The notes beneath the pieces are model-generated. The model worked only from the letters and a program-made list of their open reading frames with translations, was not told the origin of the DNA and did not search any database. Of a stretch of 38,809 nt of DNA, positions 17,379 through 24,939 are shown piece by piece (the stretch's first letter is position 1; every line of letters begins with the position of its first letter). The position numbers and the translations under genes are program-made. The stretch is from positions 1-38,809 of the forward strand of contig NZ_BAEV01000027.1 in NCBI RefSeq assembly GCF_000246895.1, read 5' to 3'. Source of the stretch: Clostridium arbusti SL206 (GTDB lineage Bacteria; Bacillota; Clostridia; Clostridiales; Clostridiaceae).

Positions 17379-17494
17379 AAAGTGTATTAGGCATGTGAAA
17401 ATAAATAACAAGTGAAATATACTAGTATACTGACTAGTTATTTATTTAAAGATGCCTTAGTAAGAAATTGCTCAATTTCTTACTAATACACTTT
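17379..17494. terminator. Bidirectional terminator hairpin split by a MITE
   Basis: An inner 14-bp stem (17457-17470 with 17473-17486) remains intact. The outer part of the same stem is displaced: the left piece AAAGTGTATTAG (about 17379-17390) is complementary to 17483-17494. Removing the element at 17390-17456 plus one TTA rebuilds one perfect stem of about 22 bp with a CT loop, between the convergent glycosyltransferase and flavin-reductase-like genes. Confidence 0.85.
17390..17456 (-). mobile_element. MITE-like element, 67-bp copy inserted in a terminator stem
   Basis: Nearly identical to the copy at 13865 over 67 bp. TTA target duplications lie at 17387-17389 and 17457-17459. The undisturbed complementary arm of the hairpin preserves the pre-insertion sequence, which confirms a 3-bp duplication. 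Confidence 0.9.
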
Positions 17495-18080
17495 ATTTAA
17501 ATTTATCTTTCTTCTTTTTCTTTTTAACTGAATACCCAAAAGAGCCCAGTGGTTTTGAAATTAAACCATAGTACTCTCCATGAGAATAACATATAAGGTT
17601 TGCTTTATTAAAGCATATTTTATTATTTGAATCCAATAAATTTTCGTCTACCTTAACATTTAAAACTTCAAGTAAGAACAAATCATGGGTACCAAGAGGG
17701 GTAATGCTCTTTACTTTGCATTCTAAAGCCACTGGAGATTTCTCCAATGAAGGTGTAGCTATCTTTATTCCTTTGTTAAGTTCTAAGTCAAAATGTTTAA
17801 TCTTATCTTCTTTCTTTCCAGAAACAACGCCACAATAATCTACAATCTTAACCATATCTTTTGTAGGAAGATTTATAACGCATTCGCCACTTTCCTTAAT
17901 ATATGTATAAGAAAGTCTTTCAGGCCTTACTCCCATAGCAATAATAGGATCTTTGGTACAAACAGTGCTCACCCAGGCAACTGTAAAAATATTTATTTTG
18001 TTAGATGAACTTTTAGAAGTAACAAGAACTACAGGAGCGGGGTTTAACATTACACTACCTTTAAAATTTAACTTACTCAT
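17493..18080 (-). CDS. Flavin reductase / flavoredoxin-like FMN-binding protein
   Basis: A 195-residue protein of the flavin-reductase-like (DIM6/NTAB, flavoredoxin) family. It starts MSKLNFKGSVMLNPAPVVLVT and continues with KINIFTVAWVSTVCTKDPIIAMGV, the typical FMN-binding strand-loop region (about 28-52). Members bind FMN and transfer electrons or reduce flavins or quinones; the partner is unknown here. The C-terminus ends in a very basic run (KKKKKKDKFK). SD GGAGGAAT lies about 7 bases before the ATG. It converges on the glycosyltransferase gene and shares its terminator. Confidence 0.9.
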   Translation of the reverse strand: MSKLNFKGSVMLNPAPVVLVTSKSSSNKINIFTVAWVSTVCTKDPIIAMGVRPERLSYTYIKESGECVINLPTKDMVKIVDYCGVVSGKKEDKIKHFDLELNKGIKIATPSLEKSPVALECKVKSITPLGTHDLFLLEVLNVKVDENLLDSNNKICFNKANLICYSHGEYYGLISKPLGSFGYSVKKKKKKDKFK

Positions 18081-18182
18081 TTATTCCTCCAATTTATTAT
18101 ACGGTATGTACATTTTAGTTTGTAAAGTATTACATTATCTAAATATAAAGTGATATTATACAATTTTAACATATAATTTAGT

Positions 18183-18215
18183 GAATCATAATAATTTATT
18201 AAATTATTATGATTC
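18183..18215. terminator. Perfect hairpin between divergent genes
   Basis: A 15-bp stem (GAATCATAATAATTT, 18183-18197, with 18201-18215), a 3-nt loop, then ATTTTATG. It lies upstream of the yibE/F promoter and between divergent genes, where a terminator is not needed. It may be an operator or insulator. Confidence 0.5.
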
Positions 18216-18257
18216 ATTTTATGCATTATTGAGCTATAATGTATATATAGCCTATTA

Positions 18258-18414
18258 GGCACATTCAAATAACTAACTAGTCAGTATGCTAGTCTATTTT
18301 GAATCCTACCACGTCAATAGAACCCTCAGATAGCTTACTATCTGAAGAACCTATTTCCTTGTAGGCTTCAAAATATACGTCGCATCTTTGACTTACTATT
18401 TATTTTCATATGCC
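18258..18414 (+). mobile_element. MITE-like element, full-length copy B (157 bp)
   Basis: It starts GGCACATTCAAATAACTAAC and ends TATTTATTTTCATATGCC, with TTA target duplications at 18255-18257 and 18415-18417. An inner hairpin (CAGATAG…CTATCTG) and an outer one (CTATTTTGAA…TTCAAAATA) are clear. It is about 95% identical to copy C by eye. It begins 18 bp after a TATAAT (18235-18240), so it lies in the 5' leader of the yibE/F gene. Confidence 0.9.
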
Positions 18415-18452
18415 TTATGTTAATTCTGATAATACTTACAGAGGTGAAGACC

Positions 18453-19586
18453 ATGATTAAGAATAAAAAAAATATAATTATAGGAATAATATTTTTTTTA
18501 ATAGTAGCATATTTTTTTGTATATAAAAACTTTGCTATAGGTGATGCTGACAATCAACCTGTACACGGAACAGTTTTATCTGAAAATTCAAATTCTAGTA
18601 ATTCTCAAAAGACAAATAAGGACTCTATTAGTGCTGAGCATGATAAGGTTCAAGTAAAGATTACATCTGGAAGTCATAAGGGAACGGTATTGAGCCTAGA
18701 TAATCTTGTAAATGATAAGACATTTCATGAAACTATAGCACGTAAAGGTTCAGAGGTGCTTATAAATGTTGACGAAAATGATGATGGTAGCATAAAAAGT
18801 GCATACATATATGAAGTAGTAAGATATAAATATATATACATATTATCATTTGTTTTTGTTGTATTATTAGTGATTATAGGTGGGAAAAAGGGACTAAGAT
18901 CTATTGCTGCATTATTATTGACAGGTATAGTTATATTAAAAGTTCTTATACCACTAATTGTAAGTGGCTTTAATCCAATAGTAGTATCCATTATACTATG
19001 TATAGGTGTGAGTATTTTAAATTTACTCATAATAAGTGGTAAGAATAAAAAAACTATGGCAGCAATTATAGGTACTGTAGGAGGAGTGCTTATAGCAGCA
19101 ATTATAGGAATATCCATGAGCACTATATTAAGACTTACAGGACTTACTGATGAAGAACTACAGATGTTAGTTTACATATCTCAAGATACATCCTTTGATT
19201 TTAGAGGACTATTATTTTCAGGTATATTGATGGGAGCCTTAGGTGCAGTTATGGATGTCAGTATATCCATTGCTTCGGCAGTTAATGAAATTAAAGAGAA
19301 AAGTAAAGAAATTTCTACAAAAGAACTTATAAAATCAGGAATGAATGTGGGTCGTGACATTATGGGTACTATGGCTAATACTTTAATATTGGCCTATGTA
19401 GGAGCTTCTATGTATATTTTAATGCTAGTATCATCATATAATTTACCACTGTTTAGAATTCTAGATCAGGATATTATAGCTTCTGAAGTATTAAAATCTT
19501 TAGCTGGAAGCATAGGCTTGGTTTGTACTATACCTATTACAGCAGTAGCGGCAGCTTGGCTATTTAGAGAAAAAGCTGATTCTTAG
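18453..19586 (+). CDS. YibE/F-family membrane protein
   Basis: A 377-residue multi-pass membrane protein. One N-terminal helix (residues about 7-26) is followed by an extracytoplasmic domain (about 30-125) containing SGSHKGTVLSLDNLVN. Six or seven further helices follow from about residue 128. The GSHKG segment and the helix LLFSGILMGALGAVMDVSISIAS are typical of the YibE/F family, whose function is unknown (transport is suspected). Start: ATG 18453 with AGAGGTGAA upstream. A longer frame from 18417 begins in the MITE target duplication and lacks an SD. It stands alone. Confidence 0.88.
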   Translation: MIKNKKNIIIGIIFFLIVAYFFVYKNFAIGDADNQPVHGTVLSENSNSSNSQKTNKDSISAEHDKVQVKITSGSHKGTVLSLDNLVNDKTFHETIARKGSEVLINVDENDDGSIKSAYIYEVVRYKYIYILSFVFVVLLVIIGGKKGLRSIAALLLTGIVILKVLIPLIVSGFNPIVVSIILCIGVSILNLLIISGKNKKTMAAIIGTVGGVLIAAIIGISMSTILRLTGLTDEELQMLVYISQDTSFDFRGLLFSGILMGALGAVMDVSISIASAVNEIKEKSKEISTKELIKSGMNVGRDIMGTMANTLILAYVGASMYILMLVSSYNLPLFRILDQDIIASEVLKSLAGSIGLVCTIPITAVAAAWLFREKADS

Positions 19587-19630
19587 TATATTTAATTTCA
19601 TAATGTCAATAATTAAAAATGTACATTTTA

Positions 19631-19659
19631 TTGACAAAAGAATACAATAGTAATATAAT
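19631..19659 (+). promoter_or_regulatory. Promoter of the cymR-cysK-iscS-mnmA block
   Basis: TTGACA (19631-19636) and TATAAT (19654-19659) have an exact 17-bp spacer. Imperfect repeats of ATAGTAAATA type around 19646-19690 could be CymR-type sites, but I cannot assign one confidently. Confidence 0.8.
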
Positions 19660-19717
19660 CATAGTAAATAGATTGAAATACTAAGTTATTAAAAACGGGT
19701 TTAAAAGAGGTGTTTAA

Positions 19718-20155
19718 ATGAAAATTTCCACAAAAGGTAGATATGGGTTAAAAGCTATGATAGATTTGGCCTTAAATTCAGTTAATGATAGTGTTACACT
19801 AAAGAGCATAAGTGAAAGACAAAGTATATCCGAGGGATATCTAGAACAGATTTTTGCGTCTCTCAGAAAAAAAGGAATTATTCAAGGGAAAAAAGGATCT
19901 CAAGGAGGATATGTTTTAGGAGAATCACCAAGTGATATTACTGTTGGTGACATTCTAAGAGCACTTGAAGGGGAACTGAATTTAGTAGAATTTGATAAGA
20001 CAAAGAATGAAGATAGAGTAGAACAGTGCATTAATTATAATGTTTGGAGCAAGCTTAATAAAAGTATAAATGATATAGTAGATTCTATTACTTTAGAAGA
20101 TTTAGTTATGAAATATAACACACTTGCTAACGATGCATTCATGTATTATATTTAA
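19718..20155 (+). CDS. cymR: Rrf2-family regulator, CymR-like (cysteine metabolism repressor)
   Basis: A 145-residue Rrf2 protein: MKISTKGRYGLKAMIDLA start, recognition region SISEGYLEQIFASLRKKGI, wing KGSQGGYVLGESPSDI. It has a single Cys (VEQCINY) and so lacks the three-Cys iron-sulfur site of the other Rrf2 protein at 2759. This is the CymR pattern, in which cysteine synthase acts as the sensing partner. The cysK gene starts only 24 bp downstream, consistent with a CymR-CysK complex that represses sulfur genes. IscR-like control of Fe-S assembly is the alternative, but the missing cysteines argue against it. Confidence 0.88.
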   Translation: MKISTKGRYGLKAMIDLALNSVNDSVTLKSISERQSISEGYLEQIFASLRKKGIIQGKKGSQGGYVLGESPSDITVGDILRALEGELNLVEFDKTKNEDRVEQCINYNVWSKLNKSINDIVDSITLEDLVMKYNTLANDAFMYYI

Positions 20156-20179
20156 TTATATTATAAGAGGTGATTTTAA

Positions 20180-21109
20180 ATGTCAAAGATCTTTAAGAAT
20201 GTTACTGAATTAATAGGTAACACTCCACTAGTTGAATTATCAAAGTATGAAGCTTTAGAAAAGCTTGGAGCCACAGTTTTAGCAAAAGTTGAATATTTTA
20301 ATCCAGCAGGAAGTGTTAAAGACAGAATAGGGTATTCAATGATTGTTGATGCGGAGGAAAAGGGCCTTATAGATAAAGATACAGTTATAATAGAGCCAAC
20401 AAGTGGTAATACAGGAGTTGGACTTGCACTTGTATGTTCAGCAAGAGGATATAAATTAATTTTAACTATGCCTGAAACAATGAGTATTGAAAGAAGAAAG
20501 TTATTGAAAGCATATGGTGCGGATTTAGTTTTAACACCAGGACCTGATGGAATGAAAGGCGCAATAAAAAAAGCGGAAGAACTTGCAGTAGAACATAAAA
20601 ATGCATTTATTCCTCAACAATTTAAGAATCCAGCTAATCCAGCTTATCATGAAAAGACTACAGCAGAAGAAATTTGGAAAGATACTGATGGTAATGTGGA
20701 TGTATTTATTGCAGGAGTAGGTACTGGTGGTACACTTACTGGTGTAGCTAAAGTACTTAAAGAGAGAAATCCTAAAGTTAAAATAGTTGCAGTGGAACCA
20801 GCAGATTCACCTGTACTTGAAGGAGGAAAACCGGGACCTCATAAACTTCAAGGAATTGGAGCAGGATTTGTACCAGATGTTTTAAAAATAGATTTAGTAG
20901 ATGAAATTTTTCCTGTAAAAAATGATGATGCCTTTGCAGTTACTAAGAAATTAGCTACAGTAGAAGGACTTTTAGTAGGTATTTCATCAGGGGCTGCTGT
21001 ATATGCGGCTATAGAAATTGCAAAGAGACCAGAGTTTAAAGGAAAGAATATAGTTGTAATACTTCCAGATACAGGTCAAAGATATTTATCAACAACAGTT
21101 TTTGATTAA
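20180..21109 (+). CDS. cysK: Cysteine synthase A (O-acetylserine sulfhydrylase)
   Basis: A 309-residue PLP enzyme making L-cysteine from O-acetylserine and sulfide. The PLP lysine is Lys47 in [12 protein letters not shown]. The substrate loop [11 protein letters not shown] and the phosphate-binding [11 protein letters not shown] are present. It is probably co-transcribed with cymR and likely doubles as its co-regulator. SD AAGAGGTG precedes ATG 20180. A 44-bp perfect palindrome follows the gene and may lower read-through to the desulfurase gene. Confidence 0.96.
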   Translation: MSKIFKNVTELIGNTPLVELSKYEALEKLGATVLAKVEYFNPAGSVKDRIGYSMIVDAEEKGLIDKDTVIIEPTSGNTGVGLALVCSARGYKLILTMPETMSIERRKLLKAYGADLVLTPGPDGMKGAIKKAEELAVEHKNAFIPQQFKNPANPAYHEKTTAEEIWKDTDGNVDVFIAGVGTGGTLTGVAKVLKERNPKVKIVAVEPADSPVLEGGKPGPHKLQGIGAGFVPDVLKIDLVDEIFPVKNDDAFAVTKKLATVEGLLVGISSGAAVYAAIEIAKRPEFKGKNIVVILPDTGQRYLSTTVFD

Positions 21110-21121
21110 ATTTAATTAAGA

Positions 21122-21165
21122 ATAACATTTATGGCACAAATCATGATTTGTGCCATAAATGTTAT
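21122..21165. terminator. 44-bp perfect palindrome between cysK and iscS
   Basis: Two exact 22-bp arms (ATAACATTTATGGCACAAAT… and complement) with no loop, centred at the TCATGA near 21143-21144. No T run follows, so it may be a partial terminator, an mRNA-processing or stability element, or a dyad operator. Confidence 0.55.
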
Positions 21166-21188
21166 ATTAAATAAAGGGGAGTGAGCAA

Positions 21189-22343
21189 ATGAATTATGAT
21201 AAAAAATTAGTATACTTGGATTATGGTGCCTCTACTCCTATGAATAAAGAAGTTTTTAAGGAGATAGAGCCTTATTTTTATACTTTTTATGGAAATCCAT
21301 CTTCAGTATCTTCATTTTCTGAAAAATCAAAAATGGCTATTTATAATTCAAGGGAAAGAATAGCTAAGGCTATAAATTGTCAAAGAAATGAAATTTATTT
21401 TACTAGTGGAGGTACGGAAAGTGACAACTGGGCAATAAAGGGCATTGCATTAAAAAATAGAGATAAGGGAAATCATATTATAACAACTAAAATAGAACAT
21501 CCAGCAGTAATTAATACCTGCAAGTATTTAGAAGAGTTAGGTTTCAAAATTACATATCTTCCAGTTGACAAATATGGTATAGTAAATTTAGAATATATTA
21601 AAAATGCTATTACTGAAAATACTATTTTAGTGTCAATTATGTTTGCAAATAATGAAATTGGATCAATTCAACCAATTAGTGAAATTGGAAAGCTCTGCAG
21701 AGAAAAAGGTATAATTTTTCATACTGATGGAGTTCAAGCGGTTGGTCATATTCCTATAGATGTTGAAAAAATGAATATTGATATGCTTTCTATGTCGGCA
21801 CATAAGTTTTATGGACCTAAGGGAATAGGTGTTCTATATATAAAACGAGGTGTTAAAATAGACGGTTTTATTCATGGTGGACACCAGGAAAGAGGTAGAA
21901 GAGCTGGTACAGAGAATACTCCAGGTATTGTTGGAATTGGAAAGGCAATTGAATTATGCACTTTAAATATGGAGAAAGAATCGGAGAGAATAAGTGCTTT
22001 GAGAAATAAATTACTTCAGGGCATTTTAGAAATTTCTGGAACTGAACTTAATGGATCTAGGGAAAATAAGAGACTACCAGGGAATCTTAATGTATGTTTT
22101 AATGGAATAGATGCTGAAATTTTGCTTATGTCACTTGATTTAAAGGGAATTTGTGCATCTGCAGGAAGCGCATGTTCAGCTGGATCCATAAGACCATCTC
22201 ATGTGCTTTCAGCTATTGGTTTAAGTCCGGAAAAGTGCAAAAGTTCTCTACGATTTAGTATAGGAGAAGAAACCTCAGAAGAAGACATAGATTATACCAT
22301 TAGTACACTAAAAGAAATAATTGGCAGTATTAGGACTACTTAA
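21189..22343 (+). CDS. iscS: Cysteine desulfurase (IscS/NifS family)
   Basis: A 384-residue PLP enzyme that takes sulfur from cysteine for Fe-S clusters and tRNA thiolation. PLP lysine Lys206 is in SMSAHKFYGPKG, and the catalytic loop cysteine is Cys329 in ASAGSACSAGS. SD AGGGGAGTG precedes ATG. mnmA starts 16 bp downstream, which fits sulfur delivery to tRNA 2-thiouridine synthesis. The frequent clostridial nifU scaffold gene is absent between them, so Fe-S scaffold function must be encoded elsewhere. Confidence 0.95.
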   Translation: MNYDKKLVYLDYGASTPMNKEVFKEIEPYFYTFYGNPSSVSSFSEKSKMAIYNSRERIAKAINCQRNEIYFTSGGTESDNWAIKGIALKNRDKGNHIITTKIEHPAVINTCKYLEELGFKITYLPVDKYGIVNLEYIKNAITENTILVSIMFANNEIGSIQPISEIGKLCREKGIIFHTDGVQAVGHIPIDVEKMNIDMLSMSAHKFYGPKGIGVLYIKRGVKIDGFIHGGHQERGRRAGTENTPGIVGIGKAIELCTLNMEKESERISALRNKLLQGILEISGTELNGSRENKRLPGNLNVCFNGIDAEILLMSLDLKGICASAGSACSAGSIRPSHVLSAIGLSPEKCKSSLRFSIGEETSEEDIDYTISTLKEIIGSIRTT

Positions 22344-22358
22344 AAAAGAGGTGTATTT

Positions 22359-23435
22359 ATGAATAATAGAGTTGTAGTTGGTATGAGCGGAGGAGTAGAT
22401 AGCTCAGTAACTGCATATCTTTTAAAGGAACAGGGATATGAAGTAATTGGAGTAACAATGCAGGTGTGGCCTGAAGATAAAGAATATGAGGAAAGAGAAG
22501 GGGGATGCTGTTCCCTTTCTTCTGTTGAAGATGCTAGAAGGGTTTCCGATAAACTGGGTATACCATTCTATGTTATGAATTTTAGAGATATATTTGACGA
22601 AAAGGTTATTCAACCTTTTGTTCATGAATATTTAGAAGGTAGAACACCTAACCCTTGTATAGCCTGCAATAAATTCATAAAGTTTGATGCTTTCTTAAAA
22701 AAAGCAAATGCACTTGGCGCTGACTATATAGCTACAGGACATTATGCTAAGATATATAATGATAAAGGAAGATTTTTGATAAAGAATTCAGAAGACGATA
22801 AAAAAGATCAGACTTATGTACTATACAATATGACACAGTATCAACTTGAACACACATTAATGCCTTGTGGGGATTATAGTAAGAATAGAATAAGAGAAAT
22901 AGCTAAGGAAATAGGTTTAAGTGTACACAATAAAAAAGATAGTGAAGAAATCTGTTTTATCCCAGATAATGATCATGGTGCATATATAAAAAGACAAAAC
23001 CCAGAGGTAGTTAAAGAAGGTAATTTTGTAGATGATAATGGAAATATTTTGGGAAAACATAAGGGCATAGTATATTATACTATAGGACAGAGAAAAGGCC
23101 TTGGGATTGCATTAGGTAAACCTGTGTTTGTAAAAGACATAAATGTAGTAAAAAATCAGGTCGTTCTAGGTAGTGAGGAAGATATATTTAAAACACAACT
23201 TATTGCAGATAATGTTAATTTTATTCCATTTGATAAGTTAAATAACCCAATGAAGGTTAAAGCAAAAATAAGATATGCATCTCAGCCTACAGAAGCTACC
23301 ATATATCCTAATGATAATTCTAAAGTAAAGGTAGTTTTTAAAAATGGAGTAAGAGCTATAACTAAAGGTCAATCTGTAGTTTTCTATGATGATGACTTAC
23401 TTTTAGGTGGGGGAATTATAGAGAAAATTTTGTAG
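22359..23435 (+). CDS. mnmA: tRNA-specific 2-thiouridylase
   Basis: A 358-residue enzyme that thiolates U34 of tRNA-Lys, tRNA-Glu and tRNA-Gln. The PP-loop is SGGVDSS (10-16). The active-site cysteines are Cys103 in ACNKFIKF and Cys199 in SEEICFIPD, matching the two catalytic cysteines of the family. A C-terminal beta-barrel domain is present. It follows iscS by 16 bp with SD AAGAGGTG, so the two are almost surely one transcript. No strong terminator is visible directly after it. Confidence 0.97.
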   Translation: MNNRVVVGMSGGVDSSVTAYLLKEQGYEVIGVTMQVWPEDKEYEEREGGCCSLSSVEDARRVSDKLGIPFYVMNFRDIFDEKVIQPFVHEYLEGRTPNPCIACNKFIKFDAFLKKANALGADYIATGHYAKIYNDKGRFLIKNSEDDKKDQTYVLYNMTQYQLEHTLMPCGDYSKNRIREIAKEIGLSVHNKKDSEEICFIPDNDHGAYIKRQNPEVVKEGNFVDDNGNILGKHKGIVYYTIGQRKGLGIALGKPVFVKDINVVKNQVVLGSEEDIFKTQLIADNVNFIPFDKLNNPMKVKAKIRYASQPTEATIYPNDNSKVKVVFKNGVRAITKGQSVVFYDDDLLLGGGIIEKIL

Positions 23436-23467
23436 CTATATAGTGATTATTAGAGAATTGATATTTC

Positions 23468-23496
23468 TTGCCTTTTAATATTACCCATGCTATAAT
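23468..23496 (+). promoter_or_regulatory. Promoter of the zinc-ribbon protein gene
   Basis: TTGCCT (23468-23473) and TATAAT (23491-23496) have a 17-bp spacer. The resulting leader is about 105 nt. Confidence 0.75.
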
Positions 23497-23537
23497 GTAC
23501 ATGTATTCCAGAGATTTAATATCATGAAACGGGCATT

Positions 23538-23598
23538 CTCCTTTTTTATTCGGAAGTGTAATTTATGAGTAGTTAGATCCCTAATTTTAAAAAAGGAG
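23538..23598 (+). promoter_or_regulatory. Leader segment able to sequester the SD
   Basis: CTCCTTTTTT at 23538-23547 is exactly complementary to AAAAAAGGAG at 23589-23598, which contains the SD of the gene at 23609. The pairing would form a 10-bp helix with a 41-nt loop that hides the ribosome site. The fold was not computed. Confidence 0.45.
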
Positions 23599-23608
23599 GT
23601 ATGTTTAA

Positions 23609-23773
23609 ATGGCTGATAAGACAATTGTATGTAAAGACTGTAGTAAAGATTTTGTTTTCACTGAAGGTGAACAAGAATTCTACAAAGAAAAAGGTTTTGA
23701 AAATGATCCTGTTAGATGTCCTGAATGCAGAAAAGCAAGAAAGACTCAAAACAACAGAGGTTTCAGAAGATAA
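23609..23773 (+). CDS. Small zinc-ribbon protein
   Basis: A 54-residue protein beginning MADKTIVCKDCSKDF and ending QNNRGFRR. Two CxxC knuckles (VCKDC, residues 8 and 11; RCPEC, residues 37 and 40) make a zinc ribbon of the 'probable zinc-ribbon domain' type common in Firmicutes. The tail is basic, so RNA or ribosome binding is plausible but unproven. The SD AAAAGGAGGT is very strong, the gene has its own promoter, and it ends at a terminator hairpin. The strong SD and U-rich leader suggest high, possibly temperature- or structure-controlled, expression. Confidence 0.88.
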   Translation: MADKTIVCKDCSKDFVFTEGEQEFYKEKGFENDPVRCPECRKARKTQNNRGFRR

Positions 23774-23792
23774 TTAAGAAATTGTTTTCTAT

Positions 23793-23818
23793 ATAGCTGC
23801 TGATTTATCAGCAGCTAT
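23793..23818. terminator. Terminator shared by zinc-ribbon gene and deacetylase gene
   Basis: An 11-bp stem (ATAGCTGCTGA and complement) with a TTTA loop, followed by TTTTATGTTTATTTT on the plus strand. It lies between convergent genes. Confidence 0.85.
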
Positions 23819-23825
23819 TTTATGT

Positions 23826-24536
23826 TTATTTTCTAAAGCTATAATGATATTCAGGAGTTTTATCAGTAATTGGTTTTATTGCATATCCATTACTTCTATA
23901 GTAATTTACAATTTGAGGTAATGCTTTTATAGTATTAGTATTATTGGAATTGCAATGCATAAGAAGTATTATTTGATCATTTCTATGTTTATATTTTTTT
24001 GAGTTATTTACCAATTTATCTACGGATAGATGAGGATTCACTCCATCTTCTATACTGGCATTCCAATCATAAACTTTTAAATTGTTTTTATGAAGTTTTT
24101 CAAGCATTTCACTATCAAGGTGTTTAGAACTTCCACCTGGAAATCTTATCAGATTTGTATTTAAACCTGTAATTTCTTTTACTTTTTTTTGGTCATCAAG
24201 CATTTCTTTGACGAATATATCGTCACTTTTATATATTTTTTTGAAGTTATGAGAAAAGGTGTGGAGTCCAATACTATGACCTTCTTTATATATTCTCTTT
24301 AGTAAATCTTCCCTTCCACATATTTCTTTACCAACTACAAAAAAGGTAGCTTTTACATTGCATTGTTTTAATACATCTAACAAATCGTTAGTTATTATAG
24401 TAGGTCCATCATCAAAAGTAAGGTATAGGACTTTTTTTCCAGTAGTTGTTTCTTCCGGAGAAGAATTTAATGCTGCCATAATATTGCTTCCTAAAATAAA
24501 CTGTACTAAAATAATGCAGTTAAAGAAAATAAACAT
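23826..24536 (-). CDS. Polysaccharide deacetylase (NodB/CE4), apparent frameshift in the signal peptide
   Basis: The open frame encodes 236 residues of a CE4 deacetylase: TFDDGP (metal-binding Asp-Asp), HSIGLHTFSHN (His pair), RFPGG. Such enzymes remove N-acetyl groups from peptidoglycan or other glycans at the cell surface. The first in-frame ATG (24536) has no SD and gives an N-terminus without positive charges. A well-placed ATG at 24568, with AAAAGGAAG upstream, opens a classic signal-peptide start (MYTIKKYIINLCLFS…) but is closed by TAG after 20 codons. One extra T in the TTTT run at 24508-24511 would join the two frames into a normal 247-residue secreted enzyme. Confidence 0.85.
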   Translation of the reverse strand: MFIFFNCIILVQFILGSNIMAALNSSPEETTTGKKVLYLTFDDGPTIITNDLLDVLKQCNVKATFFVVGKEICGREDLLKRIYKEGHSIGLHTFSHNFKKIYKSDDIFVKEMLDDQKKVKEITGLNTNLIRFPGGSSKHLDSEMLEKLHKNNLKVYDWNASIEDGVNPHLSVDKLVNNSKKYKHRNDQIILLMHCNSNNTNTIKALPQIVNYYRSNGYAIKPITDKTPEYHYSFRK

Positions 24537-24568
24537 AAATTAATTATATATTTTTTAATGGTATACAT

Positions 24569-24939
24569 TATCTCATCTTCCTTTTATTAAAATTTTAGCT
24601 AAATTTTAAATTTACATCCATATTTAATCTAAGAATTACTATAATATTATTTAATATGTATTAAGTAAAACATAATATTTTTTATCTCACTAACCTAAAT
24701 ATCAAGATACATGTTATTTATCTATTGTGTAAGAATTTACATTATAACTTTAGTATTACCTTAAAATATAATAAAAAATACTATATTAAATTTTCACAAT
24801 TTAGTAAAATTTAATATTAAAATTTTTAAAAACTAATATACATATAATAGAGGATTAATTAATTTAGATTATTTTGTTTTTTATTTGAATTTACGAAGGA
24901 GGACAGTGGAAAATACTAGAAGGGAGAAAATAAACTCTT
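24569..24939. other. AT-rich intergenic region, no clear element
   Basis: About 370 bp between the divergent deacetylase and MATE genes. I see the SD of each gene (for MATE, AGAAGGGAGA near 24918) and many A/T runs. I find no ORF, riboswitch, repeat or convincing hairpin. Confidence 0.6.

Noticed and set aside
18417-18452. Upstream start for yibE/F
   Set aside because: The ATG arises from the MITE target duplication and has no SD; the ATG at 18453 has AGAGGTGAA.
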